Shown: in pieces, positions 1 to 7,868 of the stretch | Layout: each line of letters starts with the position of its first letter | How positions within the stretch are numbered: the stretch's first letter is position 1 | Origin: an uncultured Eubacterium sp. | GTDB taxonomy: Bacteria > Bacillota > Clostridia > Oscillospirales > Acutalibacteraceae | DNA: 64,000 bases | Direction: 5' to 3' | NCBI RefSeq assembly: GCF_934561735.1 | Contig: NZ_CAKTGT010000001.1 | Location: 370,771-434,770 of the forward strand | Made by a program: the position numbers and the translations under genes | Notes under the pieces: generated by a model | Told to the model about the DNA's origin: nothing | Databases searched by the model: none | Seen by the model: only the letters and a program-made list of their open reading frames with translations

Positions 1-611
1 TTATCGAGGTGCCGGAGGAATATGTCGGTGCCGTTATGACAAAACTTTGCTCACGCAAGGGCGAAATGATTAATATGGATACCCGTCCTACGGGTATGAC
101 TCATATGGAAATCAAAATTCCGTCAAGAGGTCTTATCGGCTACAGAAGCGAATTTTTGACCGATACCAACGGCAATGGTATTATGAACCAGCTTTTTGCA
201 GGTTATGAAGAATGGCACGGCGATATCGAAACAAGAAGCCGTGGCTCAATCGTAGTTCACGAAACAGGCACAACAACAGGCTATGGACTTTGGAACACAC
301 AGGACAGAGGTCGCTTGTTTGTTGGTCCGGGCGTTGATGTTTACGAGGGTATGATTGTCGGCGAATGTGCAAAGGACGAGGATATTGTATGCAATGTCTG
401 CAAGAAAAAGCATGTTACAAACACCCGTGCAAGCGGTTCTGACGAAGCACTCAAGCTTGTTCCGCCAACCACTCTTTCGCTTGAACAGAGCATGGAATTC
501 TTGGCAGATGACGAACTTCTTGAGGTTACTCCAAAATCAATTCGCTTGCGTAAAACAATTCTCAGCAAGGAACTCAGATTAAAGGCTGAAAACAGAGCCA
601 AAAAGGGTTAA
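1..611 (+). CDS. typA: TypA/BipA ribosome-associated GTPase, C-terminal part only
   Basis: About 200 residues of a frame that is already open at the left edge, so the N-terminal GTPase domain lies outside the window. What remains matches the C-terminal half of TypA/BipA: VPEEYVGAVM and SRKGEM near the edge, then SRGLIGYRSEFLTDTNGNG and the tail LSLEQSMEFLADDELLEVTP followed by a basic end. The family is a translational GTPase related to EF-G that binds the 70S ribosome and supports growth under stress and ribosome assembly. hemW starts 2 bases after the stop, so the two are probably co-transcribed. Identity is secure; the promoter and start cannot be seen. Confidence 0.95.
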   Translation, partial: IEVPEEYVGAVMTKLCSRKGEMINMDTRPTGMTHMEIKIPSRGLIGYRSEFLTDTNGNGIMNQLFAGYEEWHGDIETRSRGSIVVHETGTTTGYGLWNTQDRGRLFVGPGVDVYEGMIVGECAKDEDIVCNVCKKKHVTNTRASGSDEALKLVPPTTLSLEQSMEFLADDELLEVTPKSIRLRKTILSKELRLKAENRAKKG

Positions 612-613
612 TT

Positions 614-1654
614 ATGAATAACGAGCGTTCGGGATTGTATTTTCACATTCCGTTTTGCAAAAATAAGTGTCCGTATTGCGATTTTTACAGCGTGAAGTTT
701 GACGAAGCGTCTGCACGGCAATATGTTCAAGAAATATGTAATGAAATTAAGCAGTATCAAGGTGTCTTTGATACTGTTTATTTCGGTGGCGGCACTCCGA
801 GTATTTTGCCGCCCGAGTTAATCGGCAAAATCCTTGATTGTGCAAGGAAACGGTTTGATATATCCGATGATGCGGAAGTTACCGTGGAATGTAATCCAAG
901 CAAGGATTTGTCCGAGGATTTCAAAAAATACGCTTCGTACGGTGTTAATCGTATAAGCCTCGGTATGCAAAGTGCGGTTGACAGCGAACGCTTTGTACTC
1001 GGCAGAGCGGCAGGGAAGAACGAAGTTGAACGCACGATAAATTATGCAAGGCAGTCGGGGATAGAAAACATCAGCCTTGACCTTATGCTCGGCACACCAA
1101 AGCAAACACTCGCCTCGCTTGATTATTCGTTTGATTTTATCAAAAGTATGGGCGTGCCGCATGTGTCGGCATATATGCTCAAAATCGAAGAGGGCACAAA
1201 GTTCTATCAAATGCGTGACCGACTTGTTTTGCCCGATGACGACACGGTGGGCGAAATGTATCTCAAAACCGTTGACACTCTCGCTTCGTTCGGAATTGAG
1301 CAGTACGAAATCAGCAATTTTGCCGTGCCGGGATTTGAGAGCAGGCACAACACGAAATATTGGACTTTGACCCCGTACCTCGGCATAGGAAAGTCGGCTC
1401 ACAGTTTTTGGGGCGGCAAAAGATTTTTCTACGACAGAGAGTGGAACAAAATCAATGACGGCACGGGCGGCGACAAAGAAGAACAAATTATGCTCGGACT
1501 TCGCCTTGCAAGGGGAATTGACAAATCACTTGTTGACCGAGATTTTGCCGAACTTGTCAAAATGGGATATGTTGCCGACCTCGGCGAGCGAATTGCATTG
1601 ACCCCAAAAGGTATGCTCGTTTCCAACACGATAATAAATTATATAATAGGTTAG
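614..1654 (+). CDS. hemW: HemW-type radical SAM protein (coproporphyrinogen oxidase-like heme chaperone)
   Basis: 346 residues. The radical SAM cluster motif CKNKCPYC (C15, C19, C22) sits right after YFHIPF, typical of the HemN/HemW family, followed by the glycine-rich VYFGGGTPSIL. The length fits HemW (about 350-380) rather than HemN (about 450), and the HemN N-terminal extension is absent. Known HemW proteins bind heme and hand it to membrane enzymes; they are not coproporphyrinogen oxidases, although many are annotated as such. The ATG lies 2 bases after typA with an A/G-rich ribosome site overlapping the typA end. The typA-hemW order is inferred to be an operon. Confidence 0.9.
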   Translation: MNNERSGLYFHIPFCKNKCPYCDFYSVKFDEASARQYVQEICNEIKQYQGVFDTVYFGGGTPSILPPELIGKILDCARKRFDISDDAEVTVECNPSKDLSEDFKKYASYGVNRISLGMQSAVDSERFVLGRAAGKNEVERTINYARQSGIENISLDLMLGTPKQTLASLDYSFDFIKSMGVPHVSAYMLKIEEGTKFYQMRDRLVLPDDDTVGEMYLKTVDTLASFGIEQYEISNFAVPGFESRHNTKYWTLTPYLGIGKSAHSFWGGKRFFYDREWNKINDGTGGDKEEQIMLGLRLARGIDKSLVDRDFAELVKMGYVADLGERIALTPKGMLVSNTIINYIIG

Positions 1655-1663
1655 GGGAAATCG

Positions 1664-1708
1664 TGGTGATAGGGCTTGCAAATCGGTTAAAATATCACCA
1701 AAATTTTG
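1664..1708 (+). terminator. possible terminator after hemW
   Basis: TGGTGATA at 1664-1671 pairs with TATCACCA at 1693-1700 across a 21-base loop, followed by AAAATTTT. The loop is long and the T-run short, so this is a weak call. Confidence 0.35.
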
Positions 1709-1788
1709 CAGATTGTTACAAAATTAACATAATATGTGTGGGGTATATAGATTGTTTTTGTATAATCTGTAAAAAATCATATTTTCAC

Positions 1789-1868
1789 TTGATTATTGGG
1801 ATTAAACAGTATAAAATAATAGTGCAATAAAATAAAGCAATTTATTTAATTAATTTAATTTTCGGAGG
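1789..1868 (+). promoter_or_regulatory. sigma-A promoter and ribosome site of gapA
   Basis: TTGATT at 1789-1794 and TAAAAT at 1812-1817 are separated by 17 bases. A strong GGAGG at 1864-1868 precedes the gapA ATG at 1878. The roughly 50-base leader shows no obvious structured element. Confidence 0.6.
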
Positions 1869-1877
1869 TATAATCCA

Positions 1878-2894
1878 ATGGTAAAAGTTGCTATTAATGG
1901 TTTCGGCCGTATCGGTCGTCTTGCTTTCCGCCAGATGTTCGGCGCAGAAGGTTACGAAGTTGTTGCAATCAACGATCTTACAAGCCCAAAGATGCTTGCT
2001 CATCTTTTGAAGTACGATTCATCACAGGGTAAGTATGCTCTTGCTGATACAGTATCAGCTACAGATGATTCTATCATCGTTGACGGTAAGGAAATTAAGA
2101 TTTATGCAAAGGCTGACGCTTCAGAACTTCCTTGGGGCGAACTTGGCGTAGACGTTGTACTTGAATGCACAGGTTTCTACACATCAAAAGAAAAGGCTTC
2201 TGCTCACGTTAAGGCAGGTGCTCGTAAGGTAGTTATTTCTGCTCCTGCAGGTAACGATCTTCCTACAATCGTTTACAATGTAAACCACGATACACTTACA
2301 GCTGAAGATACAGTTATTTCTGCTGCATCTTGCACAACAAACTGCCTTGCTCCTATGGCTAAGGCTCTCAACGATTTTGCTCCTATCCAGAGCGGTATCA
2401 TGTGCACAATCCACGCTTACACAGGCGATCAGATGACACTTGACGGTCCTCAGAGAAAGGGCGACCTCAGAAGATCAAGAGCTGCTGCTGTTAACATCGT
2501 ACCTAACTCAACAGGTGCTGCAAAGGCAATCGGTCTTGTAATTCCTGAACTCAACGGCAAGCTTATCGGTTCTGCTCAGAGAGTTCCTACTCCAACAGGT
2601 TCAACAACAATCCTTACAGCTGTTATCAAGACAGACAAGGAAGTTACTGTTGAAGCTATCAACGCAGCTATGAAGGCTGAAGCTACAGAATCATTCGGTT
2701 ACAACACTGATGAAATCGTTTCTTCAGATATCGTTGGTATGAGATACGGTTCACTCTTCGACGCAACTCAGACAATGGTTCTTAAAGTTGCTGATGACAC
2801 ATATGAAGTTCAGGTTGTTTCATGGTATGACAACGAAAACTCATACACATCACAGATGGTTAGAACAATCAAGTACTTCTCAGAACTTGGCTAA
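1878..2894 (+). CDS. gapA: glyceraldehyde-3-phosphate dehydrogenase, type I
   Basis: 338 residues, full family length. NAD-binding start [11 protein letters not shown]; catalytic cysteine C152 in SCTTNCLAP; catalytic-base histidine H179 in TIHAYTGDQ. It catalyses the phosphorylating oxidation of glyceraldehyde-3-phosphate to 1,3-bisphosphoglycerate in glycolysis, in the cytoplasm. It is monocistronic: its own promoter upstream and a strong terminator after the stop. The codon choice is markedly biased (ACA, GCT, CTT repeated), like secA later in the window, as expected for a highly expressed gene. Confidence 0.98.
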   Translation: MVKVAINGFGRIGRLAFRQMFGAEGYEVVAINDLTSPKMLAHLLKYDSSQGKYALADTVSATDDSIIVDGKEIKIYAKADASELPWGELGVDVVLECTGFYTSKEKASAHVKAGARKVVISAPAGNDLPTIVYNVNHDTLTAEDTVISAASCTTNCLAPMAKALNDFAPIQSGIMCTIHAYTGDQMTLDGPQRKGDLRRSRAAAVNIVPNSTGAAKAIGLVIPELNGKLIGSAQRVPTPTGSTTILTAVIKTDKEVTVEAINAAMKAEATESFGYNTDEIVSSDIVGMRYGSLFDATQTMVLKVADDTYEVQVVSWYDNENSYTSQMVRTIKYFSELG

Positions 2895-2910
2895 TCAATA
2901 ACCCAAAACA

Positions 2911-2939
2911 AAACTCGGAGCATCTGCTCCGAGTTTTTT
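2911..2939 (+). terminator. gapA terminator
   Basis: AAACTCGGAGC at 2911-2921 pairs with GCTCCGAGTTT around a 4-base loop and runs into T6. A textbook intrinsic terminator 16 bases after the gapA stop. Confidence 0.9.
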
Positions 2940-2957
2940 AGTCTGTCGATCTTGCAA

Positions 2958-3053
2958 TAAAAAAATAACCGCCCAACCCCGCTAAAAGTTGGCGATTATT
3001 TCATAATCAACTTTTGATGAGGGCTAACCGTCTATCGGGCAAGCTCCTTATCT
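2958..3053 (-). ncRNA. small RNA resembling a type I antitoxin RNA (TxpA/RatA-like), no toxin visible
   Basis: The minus strand carries a complete small transcription unit of about 95 bases between gapA and nrdG. It has a perfect promoter (3060-3088) and ends in a stem formed by AATAATCGCC-AAC and GTTGGGCGGTTATT followed by T7. The plus strand here (TAACCGCCCAACC, then GGGCTAACCGTCTATCGGGC) matches, from memory, the 3' flank of small holin-like type I toxin genes in Clostridia, where the antisense RNA is the antitoxin. No toxin reading frame lies opposite; gapA and its terminator occupy that place. The transcription unit is seen; the antitoxin identity is inference. Confidence 0.5.
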
Positions 3054-3059
3054 ATTCTT

Positions 3060-3088
3060 ATTATATATCAATTATTTTATTTTGTCAA
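3060..3088 (-). promoter_or_regulatory. consensus sigma-A promoter of the small RNA
   Basis: On the minus strand TTGACA (3083-3088) and TATAAT (3060-3065) are separated by exactly 17 bases: both hexamers are perfect consensus, the strongest promoter by sequence in the window. Confidence 0.8.
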
Positions 3089-3096
3089 CATCGTGC

Positions 3097-3627
3097 TTAT
3101 TCAAGGTAAAGCACGATTTTTTGTTCTTTGATGGTTTTCTTTATGTCGATTACTCTTTGATTGGATGAACCGCGGAATTTCAGCGTGATTGAGTGCAAAT
3201 CTTCCACATACGGGCCGTCAACAAGTATGTCAATAAGCGACAGCATTTCCTTGCTGATGTCGGTTGCGGCACGGCTTTTTTCTTCCGTACAACCGAGAAT
3301 TTGTTCAAGCGTAAATCCGGTGTAGCACCACACGGTTTTGTCAGGAAATCTTTCGTGGAACATCACCAAAAACGGCACAAGTACCTTTTGATTTTCGGGT
3401 TCAAACGGTTCACCGCCGAGGAGCGATATGCCGTTAATCCAGCTGTGGTCAACACTTTTGAAAATATCCTCCATGGTTTCTTCGGTGAAAAGATGACCGT
3501 AGCCGAAGTCCCATGTAACTTCGTTAAAACAATTTTTGCAATGATGTCTGCAACCGGATACAAAAAGGGAAGTTCTTACTCCCTCGCCGTTTGCGATGTC
3601 ATTTGTTTTTATTTCTGCCCAATTCAT
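3097..3627 (-). CDS. nrdG: anaerobic ribonucleoside-triphosphate reductase activating protein
   Basis: 176 residues. The radical SAM motif is CRHHCKNC (C26, C30, C33), followed by the NrdG-type segment ISLLGGEPFEPEN. The enzyme uses S-adenosylmethionine and a [4Fe-4S] cluster to generate the glycyl radical on NrdD, enabling deoxynucleotide synthesis without oxygen. In many genomes nrdG directly follows nrdD; here nrdD lies about 7 kb away on the other strand (10412), so the two are separate transcription units. The start is ATG at 3627. Confidence 0.93.
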   Translation of the reverse strand: MNWAEIKTNDIANGEGVRTSLFVSGCRHHCKNCFNEVTWDFGYGHLFTEETMEDIFKSVDHSWINGISLLGGEPFEPENQKVLVPFLVMFHERFPDKTVWCYTGFTLEQILGCTEEKSRAATDISKEMLSLIDILVDGPYVEDLHSITLKFRGSSNQRVIDIKKTIKEQKIVLYLE

Positions 3628-3699
3628 AAATCAGTCCGCCTTTCAGCGCTCTTTTTTATATTATAGCACATTAACATTGTAAAATAAAGAGTATTATAA

Positions 3700-3762
3700 T
3701 TGACAATGATATGTTGGGTGTGATAATATATTTACATACTATATAAAGTATTAAATAAGGAG
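3700..3762 (+). promoter_or_regulatory. promoter and ribosome site of the pyruvyl transferase gene
   Basis: TTGACA at 3700-3705, 16 bases, GATAAT at 3722-3727; AAGGAG at 3757-3762 before the ATG at 3772. A 16-base near-palindrome ATACTATATAAAGTAT (3736-3751) lies at the expected transcription start. Confidence 0.6.
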
Positions 3763-3771
3763 TATTGCATA

Positions 3772-4950
3772 ATGAAATACGGTGTGTTATACAGAAAAAC
3801 CACCAAAAATATCGGCGACGATATGCAGTCATATGCCGCAGAGCAATGGTTGCCGCATACCGATTATTTGGTGGATATTGAGGCTATGGATAGCTTCAAG
3901 GCTGATGATGACGAGCCGGTTGCAACCATTATGAGCGCATGGTATATGTGGGAAAAGTGGAATTGGCCGCCGTCAAAATATGTTTATCCTTTGTGGATAG
4001 GTCTTCACTACAATGATATTCAAAGAGGCAGACCTCGTGGTATGCCTTCAAAGTTTGAATATATCGAGAGCGGACCGGGCAAGGAATATCTCAAGAGATT
4101 TGAGCCTATCGGTTGCCGTGATTATTATACACAAGAGCGTCTTTCGGAGCGTGGAATAGACAATTACTTTTCGGGTTGCGTAACCCTTACACTCAAAAAG
4201 CGTCCGCCAAAGCCGAGAGAAAGAGAATATATTGTTCTTGTAGGTCTTGCAAAGCCTGTTGAAGAGGCTGTAAAAAAGCAGATGGAGGGCACAGGCATTG
4301 ATGTAATCGTTGAGCCGCCTACCCGTCCTATTCCGTCAGACCAATTTATGACTTGGGAGCAGAGGCGTGCCGAGGTTGAGGAAAGACTTGACCTTTATCA
4401 AAATGCAAAATGCGTGCTTACTTTCAGAGTTCACTGTGCACTTCCTTGTATCGCACTCGAAACTCCGGTGCTTTGGGTTCGTCACAACTTCAATTCGGTT
4501 CGACTTGACCCGTACAAGCACTACGCCAATACAGCTCTCAATGAGGATGTTATCGCGGGTAAGTATAAGGATTATATGCTTAATCCTATTCCAAATCCCG
4601 ATACTTACAAGCCTGTCAGAGAAAATCTTGAAAAAATCATTTCGGAATTTATCGACAAGGCAGAGCACGAAACCCGCACTGCTTCCGAGCTTTACGAATC
4701 ACAGTATACCGATGAGGAAATTATGCAGTGGCGTCACGATACTATGAAGAAAACTCTTTACAGCTATCACAAGGAACATCACATTGACCTTCGTGAAATG
4801 ACTGCAATGAGGAACGAACTTGCAAAGTATCACAAAATCGGCGATATTGACGAAGTTCGCCGAATGAACAGGGAATATAATTCAAAGATAGTCAAATTTG
4901 CAGTTAAATGCAGACGACTTTTGCTTAAGCTTTTAGGCAAAAAGCCATAA
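3772..4950 (+). CDS. polysaccharide pyruvyl transferase family protein
   Basis: 392 residues. The N-terminus carries NIGDDMQSYAAEQWL, the family signature of polysaccharide pyruvyl transferases (CsaB/WcaK type), and a mid-to-C-terminal segment FRVHCALPCIALETPVLWV corresponds to the conserved histidine-containing region. These enzymes transfer pyruvate from phosphoenolpyruvate to sugars of surface polymers; some relatives only share the fold. No signal peptide. The downstream GtrA-like gene starts 17 bases after the stop, so the pair likely acts on the same envelope glycan. The sugar acceptor cannot be read from sequence. Confidence 0.8.
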   Translation: MKYGVLYRKTTKNIGDDMQSYAAEQWLPHTDYLVDIEAMDSFKADDDEPVATIMSAWYMWEKWNWPPSKYVYPLWIGLHYNDIQRGRPRGMPSKFEYIESGPGKEYLKRFEPIGCRDYYTQERLSERGIDNYFSGCVTLTLKKRPPKPREREYIVLVGLAKPVEEAVKKQMEGTGIDVIVEPPTRPIPSDQFMTWEQRRAEVEERLDLYQNAKCVLTFRVHCALPCIALETPVLWVRHNFNSVRLDPYKHYANTALNEDVIAGKYKDYMLNPIPNPDTYKPVRENLEKIISEFIDKAEHETRTASELYESQYTDEEIMQWRHDTMKKTLYSYHKEHHIDLREMTAMRNELAKYHKIGDIDEVRRMNREYNSKIVKFAVKCRRLLLKLLGKKP

Positions 4951-4967
4951 TAAAAAGGATCGATTAT

Positions 4968-5462
4968 ATGAGCGAAAAGAAAGAAAAGGGCAACGGCGGT
5001 TTTTGGCAGTTTGTAAAATTTGCACTGTTCTCCGCTTCTGCCGGTATTATTCAGGTTGCGGCTTTCACTCTTATGAGCGAGGTTATTATCAAACTTCCGG
5101 TTTTTCAAAATTGGATGGCTTCAAATGCCACTTTTGCAAAAATTATGCAAAATGAGTACGGCCCTATGTATCTCATTGCACTTTTGCTGTCGGTTATTTG
5201 GAATTTTACATTCAACCGTAAGTTTACATTCAAATCGGCAAACAATGTGCCTATTGCTATGCTCAAAGTTCTTGCGTTTTATTGCGTGTTTACACCGGTG
5301 AGCACAATTTTGGGCAACTACTTTACCGCAAAATTTGCCGATGTAACCGCTATTAACTATATTGTTCTCGGTTGCACAATGGCTTGCAATATGATTACGG
5401 AATTTTTATACGACAAGTTTGTTGTGTTCCGCGGTCAAGAGGGAACAGCGGTTAAAAAATAG
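4968..5462 (+). CDS. GtrA-like membrane protein
   Basis: 164 residues with four predicted membrane segments (about 12-34, 60-80, 92-112, 122-142). FWQFVKFALFSASAGIIQ and SVIWNFTFNRKFTF match the GtrA/DPMS-like family, small four-helix proteins that help move lipid-linked sugars across the membrane or anchor partner glycosyltransferases. Co-directional with the pyruvyl transferase and only 17 bases downstream, with no own promoter visible. The exact cargo is unknown. Confidence 0.82.
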   Translation: MSEKKEKGNGGFWQFVKFALFSASAGIIQVAAFTLMSEVIIKLPVFQNWMASNATFAKIMQNEYGPMYLIALLLSVIWNFTFNRKFTFKSANNVPIAMLKVLAFYCVFTPVSTILGNYFTAKFADVTAINYIVLGCTMACNMITEFLYDKFVVFRGQEGTAVKK

Positions 5463-5524
5463 ACAAACGGCGGCTTTTGATTAAGTTACAATTTGTTCAT
5501 ACTTACAAAAATGTGCCAAAACAT

Positions 5525-5553
5525 TTGACAAATCGAATTTTTGGTACTAACAT
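5525..5553 (+). promoter_or_regulatory. promoter of the T-box leader
   Basis: TTGACA (5525-5530), 17 bases, TAACAT (5548-5553), about 370 bases upstream of the CstA-like start. The long leader fits a riboswitch. Confidence 0.65.
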
Positions 5554-5559
5554 AAAAGC

Positions 5560-5869
5560 ATAAATTAAACAGTCAAATGCAATGAACAGGATATGACTTT
5601 GCGTAGCACCGTTTACAGAAAGCTGTCGGTTGTGCAAGACAGTAACAGGCACGCTTTGCCCTCCCCTGCAAGCAGTTTCAGTGAAAGATTGCGAGTAGTT
5701 GAAAACGGGACTCACCGTTATATGAGGCACTGTTAATTTTATTGACGGTGGTTGAGCGGTCGGCATCTGTCGGCAAGCAAAGTGGTAACACGAAAGCACT
5801 AAAATTTATGCCTTCGCCTTTGCGGAAAATCGGAAACGATTTTCGCTTTGGCGGAGGTTTTTGTTTTTG
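5560..5869 (+). promoter_or_regulatory. T-box leader (tRNA-sensing riboswitch) upstream of the CstA-like transporter
   Basis: The region has a stem I apex-like block (AGAAAGCTG at 5618-5626, then CGGTTGTGC and GACAG), a stem III-like block (AACGGGACTCACCGTTAT, 5704-5721), the T-box core AGTGGTAACACG at 5781-5792, and a competing terminator (5811-5869). T-boxes read the charging state of one tRNA and allow read-through when it is uncharged. UGGU in the bulge would pair with an ACCA tRNA end. The specifier lies near GTGAAAGATTGCGAGTAG (5681-5698), but I cannot fix the codon with confidence. It implies the transporter is induced by shortage of an amino acid. Confidence 0.8.
5811..5869 (+). terminator. 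T-box regulated terminator
   Basis: CCTTCGCC (5811-5818) pairs with GGCGGAGG (5850-5857), with an inner stem GAAAATCG/CGATTTTC, followed by TTTTTGTTTTTG. The hairpin starts 18 bases after the T-box core, as expected for antiterminator/terminator competition. Confidence 0.85.
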
Positions 5870-5925
5870 TTTACCGATGCAAATTTGGATTTAGGCTGTA
5901 AAAAAAGAGAAAGAAGATGTAAATT

Positions 5926-7647
5926 ATGAACACGCTTGTAATTGTTTTGATTGCTGTTGTTGTTCTCGGTGCAGGTTATGTCTTTTACGGCAGACATCTT
6001 GCAAAAAAATGGGGCGTTGACCCCAAAGCCGAAACCCCTGCCGTAAAGTATAATGACGGTAAGGATTATGTTCCGACAAACGGTTGGACCGTATTTTCTC
6101 ACCAATTTTCATCAATCGCGGGTGCAGGCCCTGTAACCGGTGCCATTCAGGCGGCTGTATTCGGCTGGCTTCCCGTACTCCTTTGGATTTTAATCGGCGG
6201 TGTATTCTTCGGTGCGGTAACAGACTTCGGTGCACTTTACGCTTCGGTTAAAAATCAAGGTAAATCCATGGGTATGCTTATTGAAAAGTACATCGGTAAA
6301 ACAGGCAGAAAGCTTTTCTTACTTTTCTGCTGGCTCTTTTCCCTCTTGATTATTGCGGTATTTGCGGATATGGTATCGGGTACTTTCAATGCGTTTGACG
6401 ATGTAACGGGCAAACTTGCGGCTAACGCTTCGGTAAACGGCTCGGCAGGTATGGTATCGATTATGTTTATGGTATTTGCCGTAATCTTCGGCCTTATCCA
6501 AAAGAAGTTCAACTTCTCCGGCTGGAAAGAAGCTGTTTTGGGCATCGTGTTTATCGTTGCTTCGTTTGCTGTGGGTATGCAGTTCCCGCTTGAATTCAGC
6601 AAAACAACATGGAGTTATGTTGTATTTGTTTATATTTTCTTTGCCGCAATTCTTCCTATTTGGCTTATGAAACAGCCTCGTGACTATATGACAACAATTA
6701 TGTTTGTTTGTATGATTGTCGGTGCGGCTTTGGGACTTGTAATCGGTCATCCTACAATGAACCTTCCTGTATTCACAGGCTTTAAAAACGAACAGCTCGG
6801 CACAATGTTCCCGATTTTGTTTGTAACTGTTGCCTGCGGTGCGGTTTCGGGCTTCCATTCACTTGTATCATCCGGTACTTCATCAAAAACAATCGCCAAT
6901 GAAAAGGATATGCTTAAAGTAGGCTACGGTGCAATGATTCTTGAAAGTGTGCTTGCCGTTCTTGCCCTTTGCGTTGCCGGTGCCGCCGCTAAAAACGGTG
7001 TTCCTGCCGAGGGTACTCCTTTCCAAATCTTCTCATCGGGCGTTGCAGGTTTCTTTGAAAAGATGGGTCTTTCGGTTCACTTTTCAACGGTATTTATGAC
7101 AATGTGCGTATCTGCTCTTGCACTTACAACACTTGACGCCGTTGCCCGTATCGGCAGAATGTGTTTTCAGGAATTCTTCAGCGTTGACGATATGGAACAC
7201 GCAAAGCCTTGGAGAAAGGTTGTTTGCAATACATATTTTTCAACAATCATCACACTTCTTTGCGGCTTTGTTCTTACAAAAATCGGTTACCAAACAATTT
7301 GGCCGCTTTTCGGTTCGGCAAACCAGCTTTTGAGTGCACTTGTTCTCATCACACTTTGCGTATTCCTCAAGGTAACAGGCAGAAGCAACAAGATGCTGTT
7401 CCCTCCAATGATTATTATGCTTTGTGTAACATTTACCGCTCTTATTCAGCGTGTAATCGGTCTTGTTAAATCCCTTGCCGCAGGCACGGATATTTTTGCA
7501 AGCGTAATTCAGCTTGTTGTTGCTGTTCTTCTTATCGTACTTGCCGTTATCATTGCAATTAACTCATTCAAGAGTTATGTTCACAGCAAGAAAAACAGTG
7601 AGCTTGAAGAAAAGACGGAAACAGCCGAAGAAGTCAAAGGCTGTTGA
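5926..7647 (+). CDS. cstA: CstA-family carbon starvation/peptide transporter
   Basis: 573 residues, strongly hydrophobic with about 16 predicted membrane segments. FSSIAGAGPVTGAIQAA and VFFGAVTDFGALYASV are hallmark CstA motifs. Family members import peptides or pyruvate. A T-box leader upstream supports a role in amino-acid or peptide supply in this organism. The last two codons and the stop (GGC TGT TGA, 7639-7647) are the first bases of a 226 bp repeat element, so the C-terminal end of the protein has been set by that insertion. The hydrophilic tail just before it (about residues 550-570) is ordinary. Confidence 0.92.
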   Translation: MNTLVIVLIAVVVLGAGYVFYGRHLAKKWGVDPKAETPAVKYNDGKDYVPTNGWTVFSHQFSSIAGAGPVTGAIQAAVFGWLPVLLWILIGGVFFGAVTDFGALYASVKNQGKSMGMLIEKYIGKTGRKLFLLFCWLFSLLIIAVFADMVSGTFNAFDDVTGKLAANASVNGSAGMVSIMFMVFAVIFGLIQKKFNFSGWKEAVLGIVFIVASFAVGMQFPLEFSKTTWSYVVFVYIFFAAILPIWLMKQPRDYMTTIMFVCMIVGAALGLVIGHPTMNLPVFTGFKNEQLGTMFPILFVTVACGAVSGFHSLVSSGTSSKTIANEKDMLKVGYGAMILESVLAVLALCVAGAAAKNGVPAEGTPFQIFSSGVAGFFEKMGLSVHFSTVFMTMCVSALALTTLDAVARIGRMCFQEFFSVDDMEHAKPWRKVVCNTYFSTIITLLCGFVLTKIGYQTIWPLFGSANQLLSALVLITLCVFLKVTGRSNKMLFPPMIIMLCVTFTALIQRVIGLVKSLAAGTDIFASVIQLVVAVLLIVLAVIIAINSFKSYVHSKKNSELEEKTETAEEVKGC

Positions 7648-7864
7648 GAAAGGTTCTGAATTTCGTTTTCTTGCGAACATTGCTGTACGATGGTACCGCT
7701 TGTTCGCAAAAAACGAAAAACGCTAAAAAAGCTGTAAGTTTGATACTTACAGCTTTTTTAAAATTCACCGTCAACACTTCGTGTTGCCACCTCCGCTTAC
7801 ATTAATGTGAGGCGTAATTCGGTTGACTATATTTTGGCGTGTTTCAGGAACTTTATCGACAGTC
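7639..7864 (+). mobile_element. structured ~226 bp repeat (MITE-like), copy 1
   Basis: One of three copies (others 22555-22780 and 52948-53174). The left end GGCTGTTGAGAAAG and right end CTTTATCGACAGTC are imperfect terminal inverted repeats. Inside are a stem TTTCGTTTTCTTGCGAAC/GTTCGCAAAAAACGAAA, a perfect hairpin AAGCTGTAAGT/ACTTACAGCTT flanked by A and T runs (usable as a terminator on both strands), CAACAC-TTC-GTGTTG, and a CCTC/GAGG hairpin. No transposase. It fills the whole gap between cstA and the convergent response regulator, supplying the cstA stop codon and ending 4 bases from the regulator stop. Confidence 0.8.
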
Positions 7865-7868
7865 TTTT

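Noticed and set aside
818..1486. 222-codon open frame antisense to hemW, and a 322-codon frame antisense to the hydrolase at 15799-16767
   Set aside because: Both mirror the codon pattern of the genuine gene on the other strand, have no ribosome site and give low-complexity Cys/His/Arg-rich proteins.
3736..3751. ATACTATATAAAGTAT, resembling an NrdR box near nrdG
   Set aside because: Only one box with 9 of 10 core positions, no partner at a suitable distance, and it lies about 110 bases from nrdG at the start site of a polysaccharide gene. Not enough for a call.
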